From Sitta carolinensis (lineage: Eukaryota > Chordata > Aves > Passeriformes > Sittidae), in the NCBI GenBank assembly GCA_032173965.1, contig CM063284.1, positions 118,704,410 to 118,768,409 of the forward strand: a DNA stretch of 64,000 nucleotides. The letters run 5' to 3'. Position numbers and translations under genes: made by a program. How positions within the stretch are numbered: the first letter of the stretch is position 1; each line of letters begins with the position of its first letter. Below, piece after piece: positions 35,201-50,600 of the stretch. The notes beneath the pieces are model-generated. The model was not told the origin of the DNA, did not search any database, and was given only the letters and a program-made list of their open reading frames with translations.

Positions 35201-38200
35201 ATATTAATCTCAGTTAACAACATTTCTGATTTCTCAAATGCCACTTGTTTATTTTGGAAATTATGGGTAAATAATTTTACTAGTTCTGGTCTCATATGCA
35301 AATATTTTTTTTTAAGTATTTCACTAACATATTTACAACTTTGGAGACCAAAGGGGACATTTGCAAGTTACCTCTTAATGAAGTACCAGTATTATCCCAT
35401 GGTTTAAGAATTACATCCTAGGAAGTCATCACCAGAAATGCAAGAGAAGTCAACAATTCTAAGATTTTTAGATGAACTCCAGGAGTAAAAAATTACTCTT
35501 AAAGAAAGGGACTAAAGCTTTCAGAGATAGACTGAGCCAACCTGACAGGGAGGCAGCAGTAACACAGTGTCCTGGCAACTGCCTGAGCTAGATTCAAACA
35601 AGCCTAGATCAGCCTAAATTCAATAGTATCCTGGTGATAGACAAAAAGCACTGGCTTGACTTTCTACCCAAAAATCAAAACTACTTTATAAAAATAACAG
35701 TGTTTTGATTCCCAGCTTTCCAAACTAGCAACAAGACTCCCAGCACAAATTACAAAAATAGGAACCACAGAGACAGATCTGCCAGTATCACAACCAGCAC
35801 TCTCAGAGGTGCTGTCCCCTGCTGCTTGCATAACAGTGGTTTGCTTCTTTATCCAAGGAAGTGTTGCTCCCATGCCTTGCAGAATTCCAGCACGAGGAGA
35901 GAAGAGAGATCAGAGGGTGCTTACAGATGCAAAAGACTGCATACCTCCATCCTGGCTCCACTTCTCCTGGAAGAACAGATATACAGCAAAGGTCTTCAGT
36001 TACTGCAAATGCATTTTCCAAGTTTGTGAAAAGATGCAAATTTAAGAGAGTTTACAACATAGAACCTCAGGGTTAGGGTTGGAAATAAGCAAAATGTTAA
36101 ATTAAAAATATGATCTTCACAGTGGCAATATAAAACTGGGAATTTTTGGCTGCTGGCTTAATAGAGACCTGAGAGTTCAAAGTTTCCAGAATAAGGAGGG
36201 AATGGGCTAGCTCAGCTGACCTCAAATGCAGGGAAGAAAACAAAACAAAAAAATACGTTGGTGAATCTGGCAAGGTGAAGAAGTAGTTGCAGTTAGGAAA
36301 ACAGAGGGAACAAAGAAATAAATAGTGGCATTTAGTTATTTCCATTGTACTGTGCCTTGACTTTTCTTGTTTTGAAGGCAAAAAGAAGCAGGTACTCTTG
36401 ACCTTTATTTTCTGCATCCCTCTTTGCTGTCTGCAAAAACAATTGCTATTTCCAGCATCTGAAGCCAGGAAGGGCCTTATTCTGAGAAAGACACAGTGGA
36501 GAAAGTAGTGTTCTTGTATGCACAGTATTTAGGATTTGGTATGTACTGAGCAATGCATGGGCAGATTTGAGCACACGAGTAGTTACAAATAAGAGTTATT
36601 TCATTCCCCACGTGTTTAAGGTAGACTCTTGCCTTTTCTGTGTGTTTTGGCTTTTTTTCTCTCTGCCACAAAACCTACGCCATCAAAGGGCAATGTGTGG
36701 TAAGGTCTCACCCCATCTCTCCCACGGAGTTGAAATGTATATACTTGGCAGGTTCTGCTCCTGGGAGAAAAACAAGGTGGATCTCAGGGAAATCCCCAGA
36801 TTTGGTGTGAGCCACAGCAGCTTCTAAAGTTCCACCATGGAGATGGAACAACATAAAACATGGTTGCCCTACCAAACTACACGGTGAATTTTTAGAAACT
36901 CTGATAAATCCTTATGCATCTTCTTCCCTTCTCTTGAATATGCAGGTAAGTACTCCCATCTCCCAGGAATCCCCCTTTGTTCATTTCTGTGCCATATACG
37001 GTTTCTGTGCTTGTAATAGGGTTTTCTTATAAATCAGTCTAATTTGTGTGAAATTTTATTATTTGTTGCCTCTTACTGTCTCTAAGAGACACAGTATAAA
37101 CAGAGGACAATAAACTTGCAAAAACATCCATGGTGAAAAGGATCTAGAATAAGGATCTAGAATAAAAGTTCAAGAGACAGATGAAAAGCAGACAGGGAAG
37201 GCAGCCCAGCGTCAGAAGAGACCTCTTGAGGATTTGCAGAGGCAGCACAAATTTAGGATCAGGAGGTAGCATCTGGCAAGTATTGCTCTACATTTACACA
37301 ACAACGTGACAATCTAAAAGAAACTTCATTTTAAAGAAAATCTTACACACTGACTTGACAAAGTAGCCTATAAAATCAAGTTTTCTTATTCTGAAAGAAG
37401 TTGCTCAAAGCATGCCTTATGGGTTTGTAAGAAGTGATTGTGCATTTCATACACTCCAGACTGTTGGCTAATAAGAACCACATCATCATTTAAACCTTCC
37501 TATAATTTCTGTAACTTCCTTCCATCTGCCATCTTTCCTTTAATTTTTCACTTATTGAATACAAGTTTCCAAACAGCACAGACCCAGTCCAGACCTACAG
37601 GATCACTTTAGAAGTGAAATTAGATTTCCTACCAGCAAGACAAACCACTAGAAGTAATATTTCCAGCAGAAAACAAAATTAGGTAGTCTTTTAAAAACAG
37701 AGGTGGATAAAGTCCAAATACAAGTCTGTGCAGCTATCTCATAATGGATGTTTTTCAGTAACAGAACAAAGAATAATAGTCTTTTCTGAAACCTATTAAA
37801 GTGACTGCAAGTTACTACAACAAAGGTCATGCTTACACTGAAGCCTAATTACTCTGTGTTAATTGATATTCAGAATAACCCAGCATACATCAATTTAAGT
37901 AATTAAAATCCAAATAATTAATTTCAAACCAGCTGTAGCAACAGGGTTTCTGCAATGTCAGCTTGGCCATCAAGTCTACTATGAATCCAAACATCTACTT
38001 TCTTTATCCATTTATGAGTAACAAATACTCAAAACTACACAAACCAGAAGCCAACATATATCAAAGCCTCTGCATCAAGCAAAACAACATTATTTCAGTT
38101 AGCTTCTGCAATCAGTGTAAGATGTTTGAATTGACTTTGTAATACCAAAAGCACCTTCCATAACTCACTACACGTGCTGATGAATATCCAAGGTTCACTC

Positions 38201-41200
38201 TCACTCTGGCCCTAGGGATAAAATTGTATTTTGAGGAGTTTTATGGTGACAGGGAGCCAGGGTTTTACAGTGATGTTACAATAGATTTGCTGTGGACCTG
38301 CATAAGAAAAAAAGAAGACAAGCCAATCAACAAATAACTACCCAAACCTGACAAATCCAATTCAAAATAAAAATCTAGACAGATATTAAGACTGTACAAT
38401 TAATTGCAGAAGTAAAATGAAAACACTTTGAAAGCACACCTAACTTTGTTGCTTCATATATTCAGTACTGTTTTTGGCTCAGATTATAAGCACTGTATTA
38501 ATAAAGATGAGCAAATTTCTAGCTTAGCATTAAGCATTTAAGCTTTTGAAATACAAATCTTCTGAAGGATAATTTTCAATTCTTCATGATATGACATGCA
38601 TTCAAAATTAACTCTGTATTTACACCCATCATTTTAGAGAATGCTTAAATGCTAGCACACTTGGAATTAAAGCCTTTCAGTAAATACAGGAAGAAGTAAC
38701 ACAAGAGTTTTGCAGATGGGCTTCATGTCTTGTTTCTAGGCTCAGTTTTGATTAAAGACAATTTGTGAAACAAAGTACCACATGTAGCTGGTGGGAAAAG
38801 CATAGAGATAATTTAAATAGTTGTCAATATGTTCATCTTTGAGTATTGCCAAATTTTCAAAAGCCTAGTTCTTCCAAATTGTACTATTCATACTTGTATA
38901 TTATACACACACATTAAAATTTTGCTTCGAAATACATTTTGACCAACGTTTCAAACCACAGATTGCAAGGTATCTTAAATGCTGACTTGGTCAGCACTTT
39001 TCTACATCTTCTTTGTGATAACTTTGAAAAAAAGATTCAGGTCTTGAATTTTGGTCTCAAATATATGAAACATAGATGCTTTAGAAATCTCTCTAATTCA
39101 AAGGTCCTATGTGTTCAATGAAATATCTAGAATAGGCATGAGGTCAAAAACCCTACTTTTTCCTTGAAGAGCTTTTCTCAAAAAAACACATTCTTTTAAA
39201 AAAGAACCATTACTAAAGGAAAATGGATATGGAAAATCAGATTTGATTAATCAGATTTTAATCTTCTAAGAATTGTAGCAGTTTTTCAACTTCTGTACTA
39301 GTATTCACATATGCAAGTATAATCCAATTTATATGCAAAATGCAGAAATTAATATATTTTCAACTGATTCATTTTGTAGGCAAATCATCATTAAACAAGC
39401 CGATGTTATGAAAGGCTAGATAAAGATTACAGCTCATGAAACCAAAGCAGATGTTGTAACTTATAGTTTTAATATAGCAATCAAAGAAAATTCCAAATAC
39501 TGTACAGTGAAGTGTAGTATAGTACACTATATACTGTTATAATACACTATTGTTACATTACAGATAAAAAAAATCAAATATAATTAGTACAGCAATCACA
39601 AATAAAACAAACCAAACCTTGCTGGATAACAGCCAGTACTGTGAAGATGGTATAGTTTCTATGCTAATTTATTTTTAATTCAACATGTAAAGCGCTTACT
39701 TTTTAAAAAGATTTTTTTCTAAATATATACACTATTTTAATTCCTATTTATACATTTTAAATAGCATTCCCTCCTAAAAGTGCACTCTTTCATTTCTTGG
39801 CAATAATCCTCATCAAACGTAAAATAACTCTGAAAATACCACCCTTATTTCAACCTTTTATTGCTCAACCACAGGCATAAGGGCTCAGAGGGAATCCTGC
39901 ATTCTACAGATCTTAAGCAACTTCATCATGAAGCTAAACTGATATCCACAAGCAAAACAAAGAAACCACTCTGTTGTGGCTTTTTTTTAACAAAAGGATT
40001 AACTTCATATTCATATTATCTTACAAAAGCATGTAGATTCCGATATTTAAAAATAGGAGCCAAACAAATGTAGAGATAAGTGGCATCTTCTTAAATCATT
40101 CGTTTTCCATACAACTCAGATTGAGCATCACTCTCCCAACTGTAAACATACCAAGAATTTTGTTACCTGTGATTTTCAGTGCACTGAAAAAGTAGCAAGC
40201 AACTCCACAAACCCTGTGACAGTGACAACAGATTCTGCCTTATGAAAGCTTGTAAATCAAGTATTTTGGCATTGCAGGGTTGTTAGCACACAGCCCTGTG
40301 GCACTGTGCCTCTGTGACACTGCTAGAGCACTCTGTCAGAGGCAACGTCTAGCTTGTATTTTGCAGCCAGCACAAGACTAGTAAACTATATGGGAATTCA
40401 CAAAGCCAACAATGCACACAGCTGCTTTGTGACTACAACAGGGAAGACAGCCCAAATACATTTCCTTGATTTCATTTGAAAATCTGCTATTTGTTTTCCC
40501 TCGCTGAAATGCAATTCAGCGAGAAACAGCACTATCAAGAAGTCAACCTTACTAAGCAGCCAGCCATTTGAAGTAGTAAGTCTTGCATTTCCCTGGAAAA
40601 CTGATCTGCTCTCCTAAGGTTTCCCATATGCTCATCAGCAATCTAGTTCATTCCCCTTTTTGTTTTTGTACTAGGCTTATATTTTTAGTAATCATCTTTT
40701 CTTTGGGTTATACATACTAAGCCATAGTAACATTAAGAATTTTCTAACAATGTGTCCTCTCTGCCATGACACGCAGTGTAGAAGATCATTTGCCTTCCGA
40801 CAAGGAAGTAATCAAGGTAGGTATCAAAACCACAGCTTCTTTCCACAGGCAATTTGGTAGCAAGAATTTGGGTTGGTTGCTTTTACTTATCAAGAAAAGG
40901 GCACCATTCTTGACATTTGAGAAGTCCTACTGACACATCTCATCCACAATGAGCCGAAGTCTTCCCTGCCCCTGTACCCCACCACCATTTTCCTGACTCT
41001 AGTAAGGAATTCTACCAAGCACACTGGTGCTTCTTAGACAGGCACACAGATTTGTCTCAACTTACATTTGCATCCACTGCCAGCAACCAAATGAAACATC
41101 TGCTCCAACTTACACTTCAGTGTTCTTTATTTCACTTCTCCTGCACAGTCACACATCTCACTGGCACATAGATGAAGTTCAGCTTCACTTGAGAGTATCA

Positions 41201-43000
41201 AAAGCTATCCAGCTTTCCCCAAAACACTGATATTAAATGCATGAAAAAGCTATGTGAGATAAGAACACTCGAAAGAAATTTGTGCAATCCTGCCTTCCAG
41301 AATTCACATCAGCGGATCTTGTGATTGACACCGTTTTACCAGTCCTGTGAGACTATCTTCCTTTAGGAACTGGAGGGTTCTCATCTACACGACTTGAGTG
41401 GGCCCAGGATGACACTAATGGTGAGTCAAACAGAGCTATTATCTGTTTCTGTGTCTATTTAGATAAGAAGGAAAATGTCAAATTACTGCTGAAATGGGAA
41501 GTGTGTCAAAACTAAACCAAGCCTTCCTCTTTACACAGTAAAAGGCACGTGAACTTCTGCAGTCTTACCAGAAAGGCATGAAAGAAGTAAGCATTTTTCC
41601 TTGAAATAAGAATGATGTGCAATAAATATTTCAATTTATTTCCAACTTGAAATTCTCTCATGTACACTGCTCGCTCATTTTTCCAGCCAAGGAAGACTTT
41701 TTTTTTTTCCTAAAGAAAAGGTTAAAACTGACAAAGCATTGGTTACCTGGTTTAAATGCAAGAGATCCAGGAGATTCCTCCCCCTCAGCCTCTCCCGACT
41801 GAAATTCTTTCCCAGGAACAAGTCACTACTATACTTTTCTAACACTGTGACAAAGCACAAGCCTCTAGTCAACATTTTCTATAGAGATGTAGCCTTCAGC
41901 GAGCTAGACTGATTCATGGGAGACTAAATGTTTTCAGAAGTCGTGGCAGGCTTCCAGGTGCTGCATGTGCATCCTGTTTCTCATTGAATAAGCCCTACCA
42001 GTTAATCAGTGCATCAGCAAGGTCAGTTCTGGCAAGCCAATTACTTCATACATTCCAAGTTTCCAAATTGCTAACTTACCAGATAGCAATTTGAGATCTT
42101 AACATTTTTCATTTATTTGTGAAAATGTGATATTTATATTTTACCCCTAAGTAGAGTACGAAATCATAAAATATTTGTACCATCTACATAAAAAGTTAAT
42201 CAACAGAGGCATTTTAATTTACTTTGACAAAAGAGAAGGGCTATTCTTTAAGTGACTTGCTTCATTTCAGTTCTACATACAAAAATAAATCCTTCTTCAT
42301 GGGATATTTTATCATACTAATGCTCAGAACTGTTTAAGTGATTAGAAATGTAAAAAGTGAGGAGACTTCTGAATACAAACATACAACACAAACCACATTT
42401 GTGGACTGGTAAAAACCTACATGTGCACAAACACAAACTTCAGTATTTAAATGCTCTTAATTCCTTTGAAGCTATATTAACATCTTTTCATCCATTCAAT
42501 GTTATTTTACCATGAGAAGAAGCAACAATAGTGCATTTAAAAGACTATGAAAATAGGAAGCAAAGTGCATTATCAGAAACACATTCCATCCTTAGGGAGC
42601 AAGCACAATAGCTGCTTCTCAAAAACTAGCACTACAGGTCTGATGAACACACTACTTAAGTGGATACCAGCTCTATTATCACTGATGCAGGGAAATCTGC
42701 ATCACAAACTGAAGTGAGGCTGAGAGAGGTGGGTAGTCTTTACAGACACTGAAACAGCATGTATTTCTTGTTCCCACAGAGTAAACAGTGAGCTTCTAAA
42801 AGCTCAATTATCACCAAACACTTTAGGATAATGTGTGTTAGAGTCATTTCCTTCCAATAAATTGTTAATTTGCTCTTAAGAGGACAGCTGTTATTTCATT
42901 TCTGCCATTTCTAACCAATGTTAGCAATCCAAGTCTTCTAAAAAATGGATTTGCCATTGAACATTTGCTCTTACTTGCAATTGCCAACTTCTCTCCCATA
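31297..43000. other. intergenic region between MYBL1/tRNA and VCPIP1
   Basis: AT-rich DNA without a recognisable coding exon or RNA gene. A small CpG-richer stretch follows the CR1 copy (about 31320-31500). The homopolymer pair at 32068-32212 is listed separately. Short direct duplications occur at about 32320-32352 (accttataagaaag twice) and 37140-37170 (ggatctagaataa twice). The left limit of the VCPIP1 3' UTR is unknown and may reach into this interval. Confidence 0.6.
32068..32212. repeat. T28 tract, 67-bp spacer, A50 tract
   Basis: An uninterrupted T-run (32068-32095) is followed by a 67-base unique spacer and an uninterrupted A-run of 50 (32163-32212), another interrupted A-run following. 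The two tracts are complementary and could fold back. Avian CR1 elements do not end in poly(A), so CR1 does not explain these. I do not recognise the spacer. Confidence 0.9.
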
Positions 43001-43797
43001 ATTGTCTCAAAAGTTGCATGACCACCTGACCAGTTTGGTATTTGGGAGGAAATAATGACATGCTACCAACAGAGCACCAAAATGGTTGTGTTGGCTCAGA
43101 CAGCCAATGCATAACCACACCACATTCAATATGTATCTTCATCATATGCTGTGTGGCCTTTTTTCTAACTTGCTTTCTAACTGACAATAGGAGACTTTAG
43201 TTTACTAAAGTTACACTTATTCCATGATTTCTGAGAGGAAGACATGAATGTAAAAGTTATTAAATTGGAGAAGTGCCAGCAAAATGTAATTAAAAGTACT
43301 GTATATGCTGCATTATCAAATTGAGCAGAAGTTTAGGTTCAGTTACTTTTTGAAATTTATGTCTAATTTATGATAACAGTGTATTTTTTATTGGAATTGA
43401 GAATCTGGGACAGAATTAACTTTGTCATGTTTATAGTTTTGCCTGTTCTAGCCCTTCCAGTAATCTTAAACTAGCTTGGTAAGAACCTTGTATGGGCTTA
43501 AATTTTAAGACTTTTAAGAAATTAAAAATTACAAAGAATTTTCAAGAACCCACATGTACAGCAGATATTCATCTCAGTGCATTTCCTAATAACTAATTTA
43601 CAGGTAACGGAGCCAGCCTGGGCAGCAGTATGTAATACTGAAAGCTATTGCCAATCACATGCTTATCATGCACTGAATAAGATGATATAATCTTTGACAT
43701 ACATACAAGATTTAATAACTAATCACTTTGTGTGGCCCAGCCAATAAACATTACATTTGAACAGTAATTTCTTCTACCCTTATTAGATTTTAAGCTA
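43000..43797 (-). other. VCPIP1: proximal 3' UTR of VCPIP1 (end uncertain)
   Basis: Follows the VCPIP1 stop codon. Minus-strand AATAAA hexamers occur at 43387-43392 (about 0.4 kb after the stop) and, among others, at 39857-39862 (about 3.9 kb after). The true end cannot be chosen by eye. Confidence 0.4.
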
Positions 43798-44669
43798 TCA
43801 AGAGTGATCCATTGGCTCAGTTGCATTAGTGATTCCTGCATCTTGACTATCCATCTCCTCAAGCTCCTCAACAGAATTTCCCTTTTGTGCTTTAGACCTC
43901 GCAGGGAATGTTGTTCCCACAGAATTCACCACGTTACCATCAGTTGATTCAGTATTCAAGTGTTCAGTACCACCTGGTGCAGAGAATGATTCGGGTAAGG
44001 CAGCCTGAAAGCTCCCAGTTTTAGCAGCTGAACTCACTGCCTCTACTTTTTTTTGAGATACATCACCTGATGCTGACTGCTCTGTATTCTGATCCCGCAA
44101 ATGTCTATCCATTGAAGCCTGAATAGAAGAGACCATTTCCTGCAACTTTTTTCTCTGTGCCTCAATCAAAGTGGGGTCAAGCTGCCTGCTGTCTCTCATT
44201 GTCACAACTCCCGGAGCAATTCGAATAAGCTCACTGTTACCAGAAGCAGCTGTGAATACAGAAGGCTCAATTTTAGCAGAAGGACTGAAGTCCGTTTCTG
44301 TGCTATGCTTTCTTAAAAGTGGTGTTTCCCTGGCTCTTTGATCATGTTGTTGGCTACTAGATGCAGTTCCTAGGGAATGACCCTTTCCTTGAAATGCAGT
44401 TATGTTATGTAGTTGTTCAGATTTCTTTTTCACTACTCCACCACTACCCAGCTTCAGCATTCCATGTGAAGGACTTGCTTCCCTGCTTCTTGAAGCAGCT
44501 TCTGCTCGCACTTGACTTAAGGCCTCTTTAACCAGCTCTTCGACATCAGGACCGATCGGGAAGTGCCCAGCAGCATCCACACACAGCTCTAATCTGTCTT
44601 CTGCTGCGTTGTACACAAAGTTTTTACCAGGCAGATGTGGGAAAGTGCAGTGCTTGCCATCAGCCAAAC
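43798..44669 (-). CDS. VCPIP1: VCPIP1 terminal coding exon 3
   Basis: Begins by completing a glycine codon, then LADGKHCTFPHLPGKNFVYN, and ends EPMDHS-stop (TGA 43798-43800). 289 complete codons plus stop. Contains a conserved predicted helical block (QRKKLQEMVSSIQASMDRHL) and a Ser/Thr-rich, poorly ordered remainder. Confidence 0.96.
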
Positions 44670-47600
44670 CTATAAAGATAGGAAAAGTTATTCAAAGTGC
44701 TAACATATTTTAAGGCATGCTCTTAACACACAGTAATTATGGTATTTAAATTTGCTGAATCGAGTATGTAAAATCAAACACTGAAAGTCACTACTGTGGG
44801 AGAAAAAACTTAGGCTTTTATGCCATACGGTAACAACCATGCTGCAAAGCTGCTGCTGCCTTCTATGATGACTCTGATGAAGAGACAATACTGTACTATT
44901 ACAAGATAAAATAACCACACTGCTACAACTTGCAGTTATGTGCTTGCAGTAATGTAAAACAAGCCAAACCCCGTCACTACCACTACCACCCCACACCCCC
45001 AAAACCACTCAAAACAAACCACCAAAAATCAAACCCAGGAAACTGACAAGGAGAACATTTCAAAACGCTATCTGGAGCAATACCATTTAAGACTACTTCC
45101 ACACCAGTTAGAACTGTAGTAGGATTTCTGGTTGCCTAACTGCTGCTAAGCCTGAGGAATTTCAAATTTGCAATTTTGTCTTCTTCTCTCAGAGGAAGTC
45201 TTGCTAGATTAACAGAAGTGTTTCAAGCTGACTGTATTTAGTAGCCCTGGAGATTATAACTATTACCCTTTACAAACAAGCATAAGGCATAATATTTTTG
45301 ATCTGCTGTTTGTTTAATTGTCCCACTTAAAATTTGACGAATCTGTTAAAACTGAGCGTTCACTAGATAATTTTAAGTTCTGAAGTTTCTGTGTGCCAAA
45401 AATGAACAACATTAATTTTTTACAGTTTACAACCATAAAATACAAAATAACTCTTTTAACTCTGTCCCATGCAGGCTGTGGTAAAAACAGTAAGGTATCA
45501 CTTCAGTGATGGTAGCTTTCTGTGAGTTAAAAGCTATCTGCAGATGAAAACTTGGCTGCAACGATTCTCTTCGCTTTAGTTCCATCAGCTATGCACGGAG
45601 AGCTACAGTGAAAACAACACAGTTCAAAAGGTGCCCGGAACAGGTAAATTGTTAGGATTTTTTCCTCTCATTCTCAAAATCCTTGAAGAAAACCACCAGA
45701 AATTATTCAGAAGGGAAGAAGCACAACAAGCAAATTCTATTTCTGTGTTAACAAATACAATGCTTTCAAAATGAGTATTCTAGGCAGCAATGGAAAAGGT
45801 CATTCAATAATTTGATAAGTTATTAAACTGTTTTTATAACAATGAACTGATCAATCTCACTCATCCTCCACAGCTTCTGATTCACACATGCACAATTGCA
45901 GAGGACCTACAAATAAAATTTTACTCTGAGAGCTTTAGACATGTAGCTGCTTTCTTTACATATCCATGGGAACCAATAACCACACAGCCAAAATACAGAA
46001 CAAAATTTAACCTAAAACACCTTCCAGTCTAACTTAGACTGAAGAATATATTTTAAGTACATAATTTAGCAGCTCAACTTTCATTTGCACAAGAGGGAAC
46101 TGTAACAATTCCTATGACTGACCAAAACTGCCTCTGAAACTGCAATCCCAAAATCTCAAAGATTTTAAACAAGATCTATTAAATCAAGTTTCAATTGATT
46201 AACAGTACCTACACTTTACAGACAGCTTTGTTCCAAATGTCCAGTATAGTAGGTGCATTATTACATTACCTAAAAGATTACAAATAGGAAAGTAGCTTCT
46301 TAGAACGGAAAGATGAGTCAGATTGTTGCACACTGGAATTGTAAAAGTGTGCTAATGCTGAAATAGGAATTGTACCTACCAAGACAGTCTGTATTTGAAA
46401 TTATTGCACTTGTTGTGCAATGCAGGCATTTTACACTATTATCTCCTACAGCCTTATTTCTTACACAGTAAGCTGCAAAAAATGGCTTTTAAGTCAGGCA
46501 TTTTCTGTGAGCTGGGTTAAAATTCCTTGGATTCATTTCAGGTTTTCAAATCTGGCTAGCCAATAATTGGTTAAAAATACCCTTTCCATCAGGCCCTGTT
46601 TAAGCTGATTCACTTTCCACAAACAATATACCACTCATTACTGTACAAGCATAGTAAAAGAAGGAAAACTAAAAGGAAACAGATCTGAAAAAAGACACTT
46701 GCATGCTAGCTCTATTATCTAGGCTAATAATTCAGTGAGAGGTAGTAGGTAATACATTCTCATTTATTTTCAGAAATAAGTAAGATAAATTTAAGGTTGA
46801 CAAAACTGCCTAAGAAAAAAATCAAACAGCAAGAAAACAGCAAAAAAACCATTTATAATAGCTGAAACCACAAGAGCGAATGCAAAGATTTCATCAAGAA
46901 AATAAACTTTGAGAGAAAATAATTCCTTAGTACTTTCTTCTCTAAATAAACAGTTGCTATTCTTTTAGGCAGTATTTGTAAAGCCACATAAAAATCAACT
47001 ATACTCTACTTGCTTGGTTATTCTGCACAGAGTCCAAGATGCAACATTCAGCAATTCAAGAAGGGGATGGATAGTTTTGCTTTTGAAAAATCTTAGTATG
47101 AAAAACAAATTTAGCCAATTATTTAAATTTAAAACATGCAGTACCCCGTATAAAAGTATCTACTAAGAAACACAAAAGAAAGGTAAATTCCTTATCCTGT
47201 AAGCATCTGAAAGTAACAGGAATAGGTCCTATGATTTTCTTGTTGTTTGATCTTTACAGGAGAAAAAAATTAAGAAAACAAAAAATCAGTTGACATTTTT
47301 TGGTTATATTATCATTTAAAAAAAAAAAAAAAAAAAGAGTTGTTTGTACAATTCAGGAAGTGAAAATTTCAGAAAATAAGAAGTTTAAGTTCAATGAAAT
47401 AAGTTTAGGCGGATTCCCTAGTCTTAGTCTATCTGAGTGAGCATTAGGAATCCTCCAAGATTGTAAGAATGAAAATTTACCATAGTAATAGAATAAAAAA
47501 AATACATATTTATGCTTACAAGTGACTCAATATCAATTTACAGTTTTCAGGATTTGGAAATGGAGGAAGGAAGGAATAAAAACAAAACAAAACAAATACC

Positions 47601-50600
47601 TGTTGTTTTCTTCATTATGCTGTAGAATACTCCACCCTGCTGAAACAACTGAGGAAGCCCCTTCGCGTAAGACCAAACATCTTCTCCTGTAAAAATCAAA
47701 CACAAACATTAAAATTAAACAGTGGTACTTTCATATTATAAACAAAGGCTGAAAATGTAATTCCTTAAATCAAAAGGTGAGTTCCTTGCTCTTTTCTACG
47801 CAAATAAGAATTTGAATTTTTATTGCAAATGCACAGAATAGGAGACAGGGACATTGAAAGACTTTCAGAAAAACACACCACTGTCCGCAGTCAAATATCC
47901 TATACATTTAAGTACAAAGGTTCCCAAATTTGATTTGGTACAAGGTACAGTTTCTGGTTCTTTGCCAGGCCCTAAACACAGGTCTCCATTCCTTTCCTAC
48001 CTCTGCTTTCAACATTAAACTAGGAAATTACTAACACGCTTCCAAAATTCAAGCACATATCCTTGCTCATTTAAAATTTGAATTCCATATTCCTACACCT
48101 TCTCAAAAATCAGAGCTCAATTTCACAGCTGCCACACAGCAGACTTAATACTGCAGCTGAGATACAAACGTCCACCCAGGCAGCTGCATAGAAGCTGCGT
48201 CTGTACCTTGCTTTTCTTGAGAGTTAGAAACAAAATACCAACCATGAGGCCCTGGCAGTCCTGTATAACCAGCGTTTCTCAACAATGCCAAAAATGGCAT
48301 TGAAATGTGACAACTTTAAATGCCATGGAGAGAAAAAAAAACCAAAACAACAACCTAGACTACATAAGGAAAGGAATATAAGGAACAGAAAAATTGGGTT
48401 ACAGTGATGTAATATCAGTGACCTAACAGCACTGCTCAATCAGTTCAGATCTGCATTTTGCCTATAGCTTTTTCCTTATTTTACTAACCACCTATCTGCT
48501 TCAGAGAAGTGACAGAAGTGTCTAAACAGTACAGACAGAAAGTTCTGATAAATTCTATCCTCTGATGCAGACAAAACTACTGTGCATACACATTTTCAGA
48601 AAAAAAAATTGTTTTCCCACTCTTCATCAAATGTTCAGGGAACATGTCAAGATATTTCAGATAGAAATTGCCCTCTTCTACAGGGACTGAAATCTCAATA
48701 GCCACATCTCTCAAATTTCTATTAAGATTGAAAAATGTAAATCTTCAACTATAGTTAACTGGTTGTACTAGTTGGATAGAGACAGCTGCAGTGTGTGAGG
48801 CTGTAAAATATAACCCACCAATATGTCTTTGTTTGCTGTTACAAGGAAAATAAAATAAAAGAGCACAGGACTCTACGCTCGTCTGTTCCCCCACAACTGC
48901 TGCTCACCTCTCCACTTCAGGCATTACTCAAGCCCATTCTCTTTACAAAGGTACAATGTACATTCACCATTCTGTCTTTGGATGTTTTAACTACAGAAGA
49001 CCTATATAATCTGATTAATTTTGGAAGCATTCCTTCAAACCATATATGCTCAGGTTCATTGCACTCATTCACTCATCAGGCTCACAAATTTGGCCTTCAC
49101 TTCCAAGATGAACATCCAAGTAATAAAGCCACTGCTCTTCTTTCTTATTTTCCATGATCTACTGAAGGAAGTTTTCTGTCACTGCTACCCATATCCTTAT
49201 TCTCATTGACAATTTGAAATGCCCTTCCCTATACAGTGTGTCCAGAGCATCGCTGCTGCGCCTCTTCCAGGTCTTCCTGATGGTTTAAATGTTGCCCACA
49301 GGAATCAAAAGAACCACTGCACTGAGAAGTTACAGAATACAGCTGTCAGTCCACTGAAGCTTGAAGAGGCCACAGCCAGCAGGACTCCATGCTAAGGACT
49401 CCTTTACTGCTGCATTGAGCAATCCATTACTATTTGAAGGACTCCCTTTCATTCCACAAGACAACCACTGGACTTAAAGAAGAAGCCCATTTTTGGAATT
49501 ACTGACATTTTCCAAGTAAAGATTCCCTATTTGCTGTGGGCGTGATTTTTCAAGCCTTGCACAAGGGAAGCGTCACTGTTTAGATAGCCTTTTATGCAAT
49601 ACTAACAAGTACTACATGGAGAGCAGGGCTCACAATACAAAAGCATCATCCACTGAAATGAATACCAACTAATGACACTGTTTTGATAGACATCTCCCAC
49701 TGGAAGGCCAAAAAAAGCCCACATTTACAACTGGACTTTCCCAGATCAGAGGAACTAGTGTGTGTGACTCAACTAAACTACATTTGAGGTTTTTGTTGTT
49801 AGTTGAGTTTTACCATTTGTTTTGGATTTTTTTGCCATGGTAGCAAGATGTTTATAGGTCACACGTTAATTTGGATGATCATTTAGTTAGATTAAAAACT
49901 CCCTCAAGACACTACATTTATCAAAGAGTTTACACTGTTCCTACTCCAGTACATACTTCCTCAGAGCAGACCCCAACCCAAAACACTAAGGTATCAAATC
50001 AAGACTGTCCTACCCACAAACAGGCCTTGCTCACTGGTATTAGTTAGCCTGCAGCTGCTGCAAGCCCAGGACTGTCACTTCAGACAGCAGAGAGAACACA
50101 CGAAGTCCAACACAAATAAAAAAACTCAATTCATAAACATACATTATAGCTGACTTCAAAGAAGCTGTTTAATTCCAAGAAAATCCTAGTATCAAATAAT
50201 ACATTAAATTTAAACCTGGATATTTTGATTCCTTGTGTATGGATGAATTCATCAATGAAAAACAAACCAATCAAAATAAATTCATATCTGGCTTGCACAT
50301 ATTCAGAGTGCCTCTGCATGGGTGTAATTAAATCTGATTTAAAACATAATGTTTTAAATATGCTAATACAAAATTCTAAATCCTTTAGTAATTTCCCTAC
50401 AGAATTCCATATTTTGAGTTAAACAAACAAACAAAAAAAAGAGAGAGAAAGCTTTATAAAATATCATGCATAAGATGTTAATTGGTCCAGAAATTGCAGT
50501 ATTTAATTTCCCAGGGCTTTTTTAAAACTATATACAGAAAAATTAAAGAACATCATCTAAAATTCTAATAAGTAGCTGAGACCAGAAAAGAAAAATTCTA

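Noticed and set aside
36065..36080. Telomere-like GGGTTAGGGTT
   Set aside because: Fewer than two repeat units; expected by chance.
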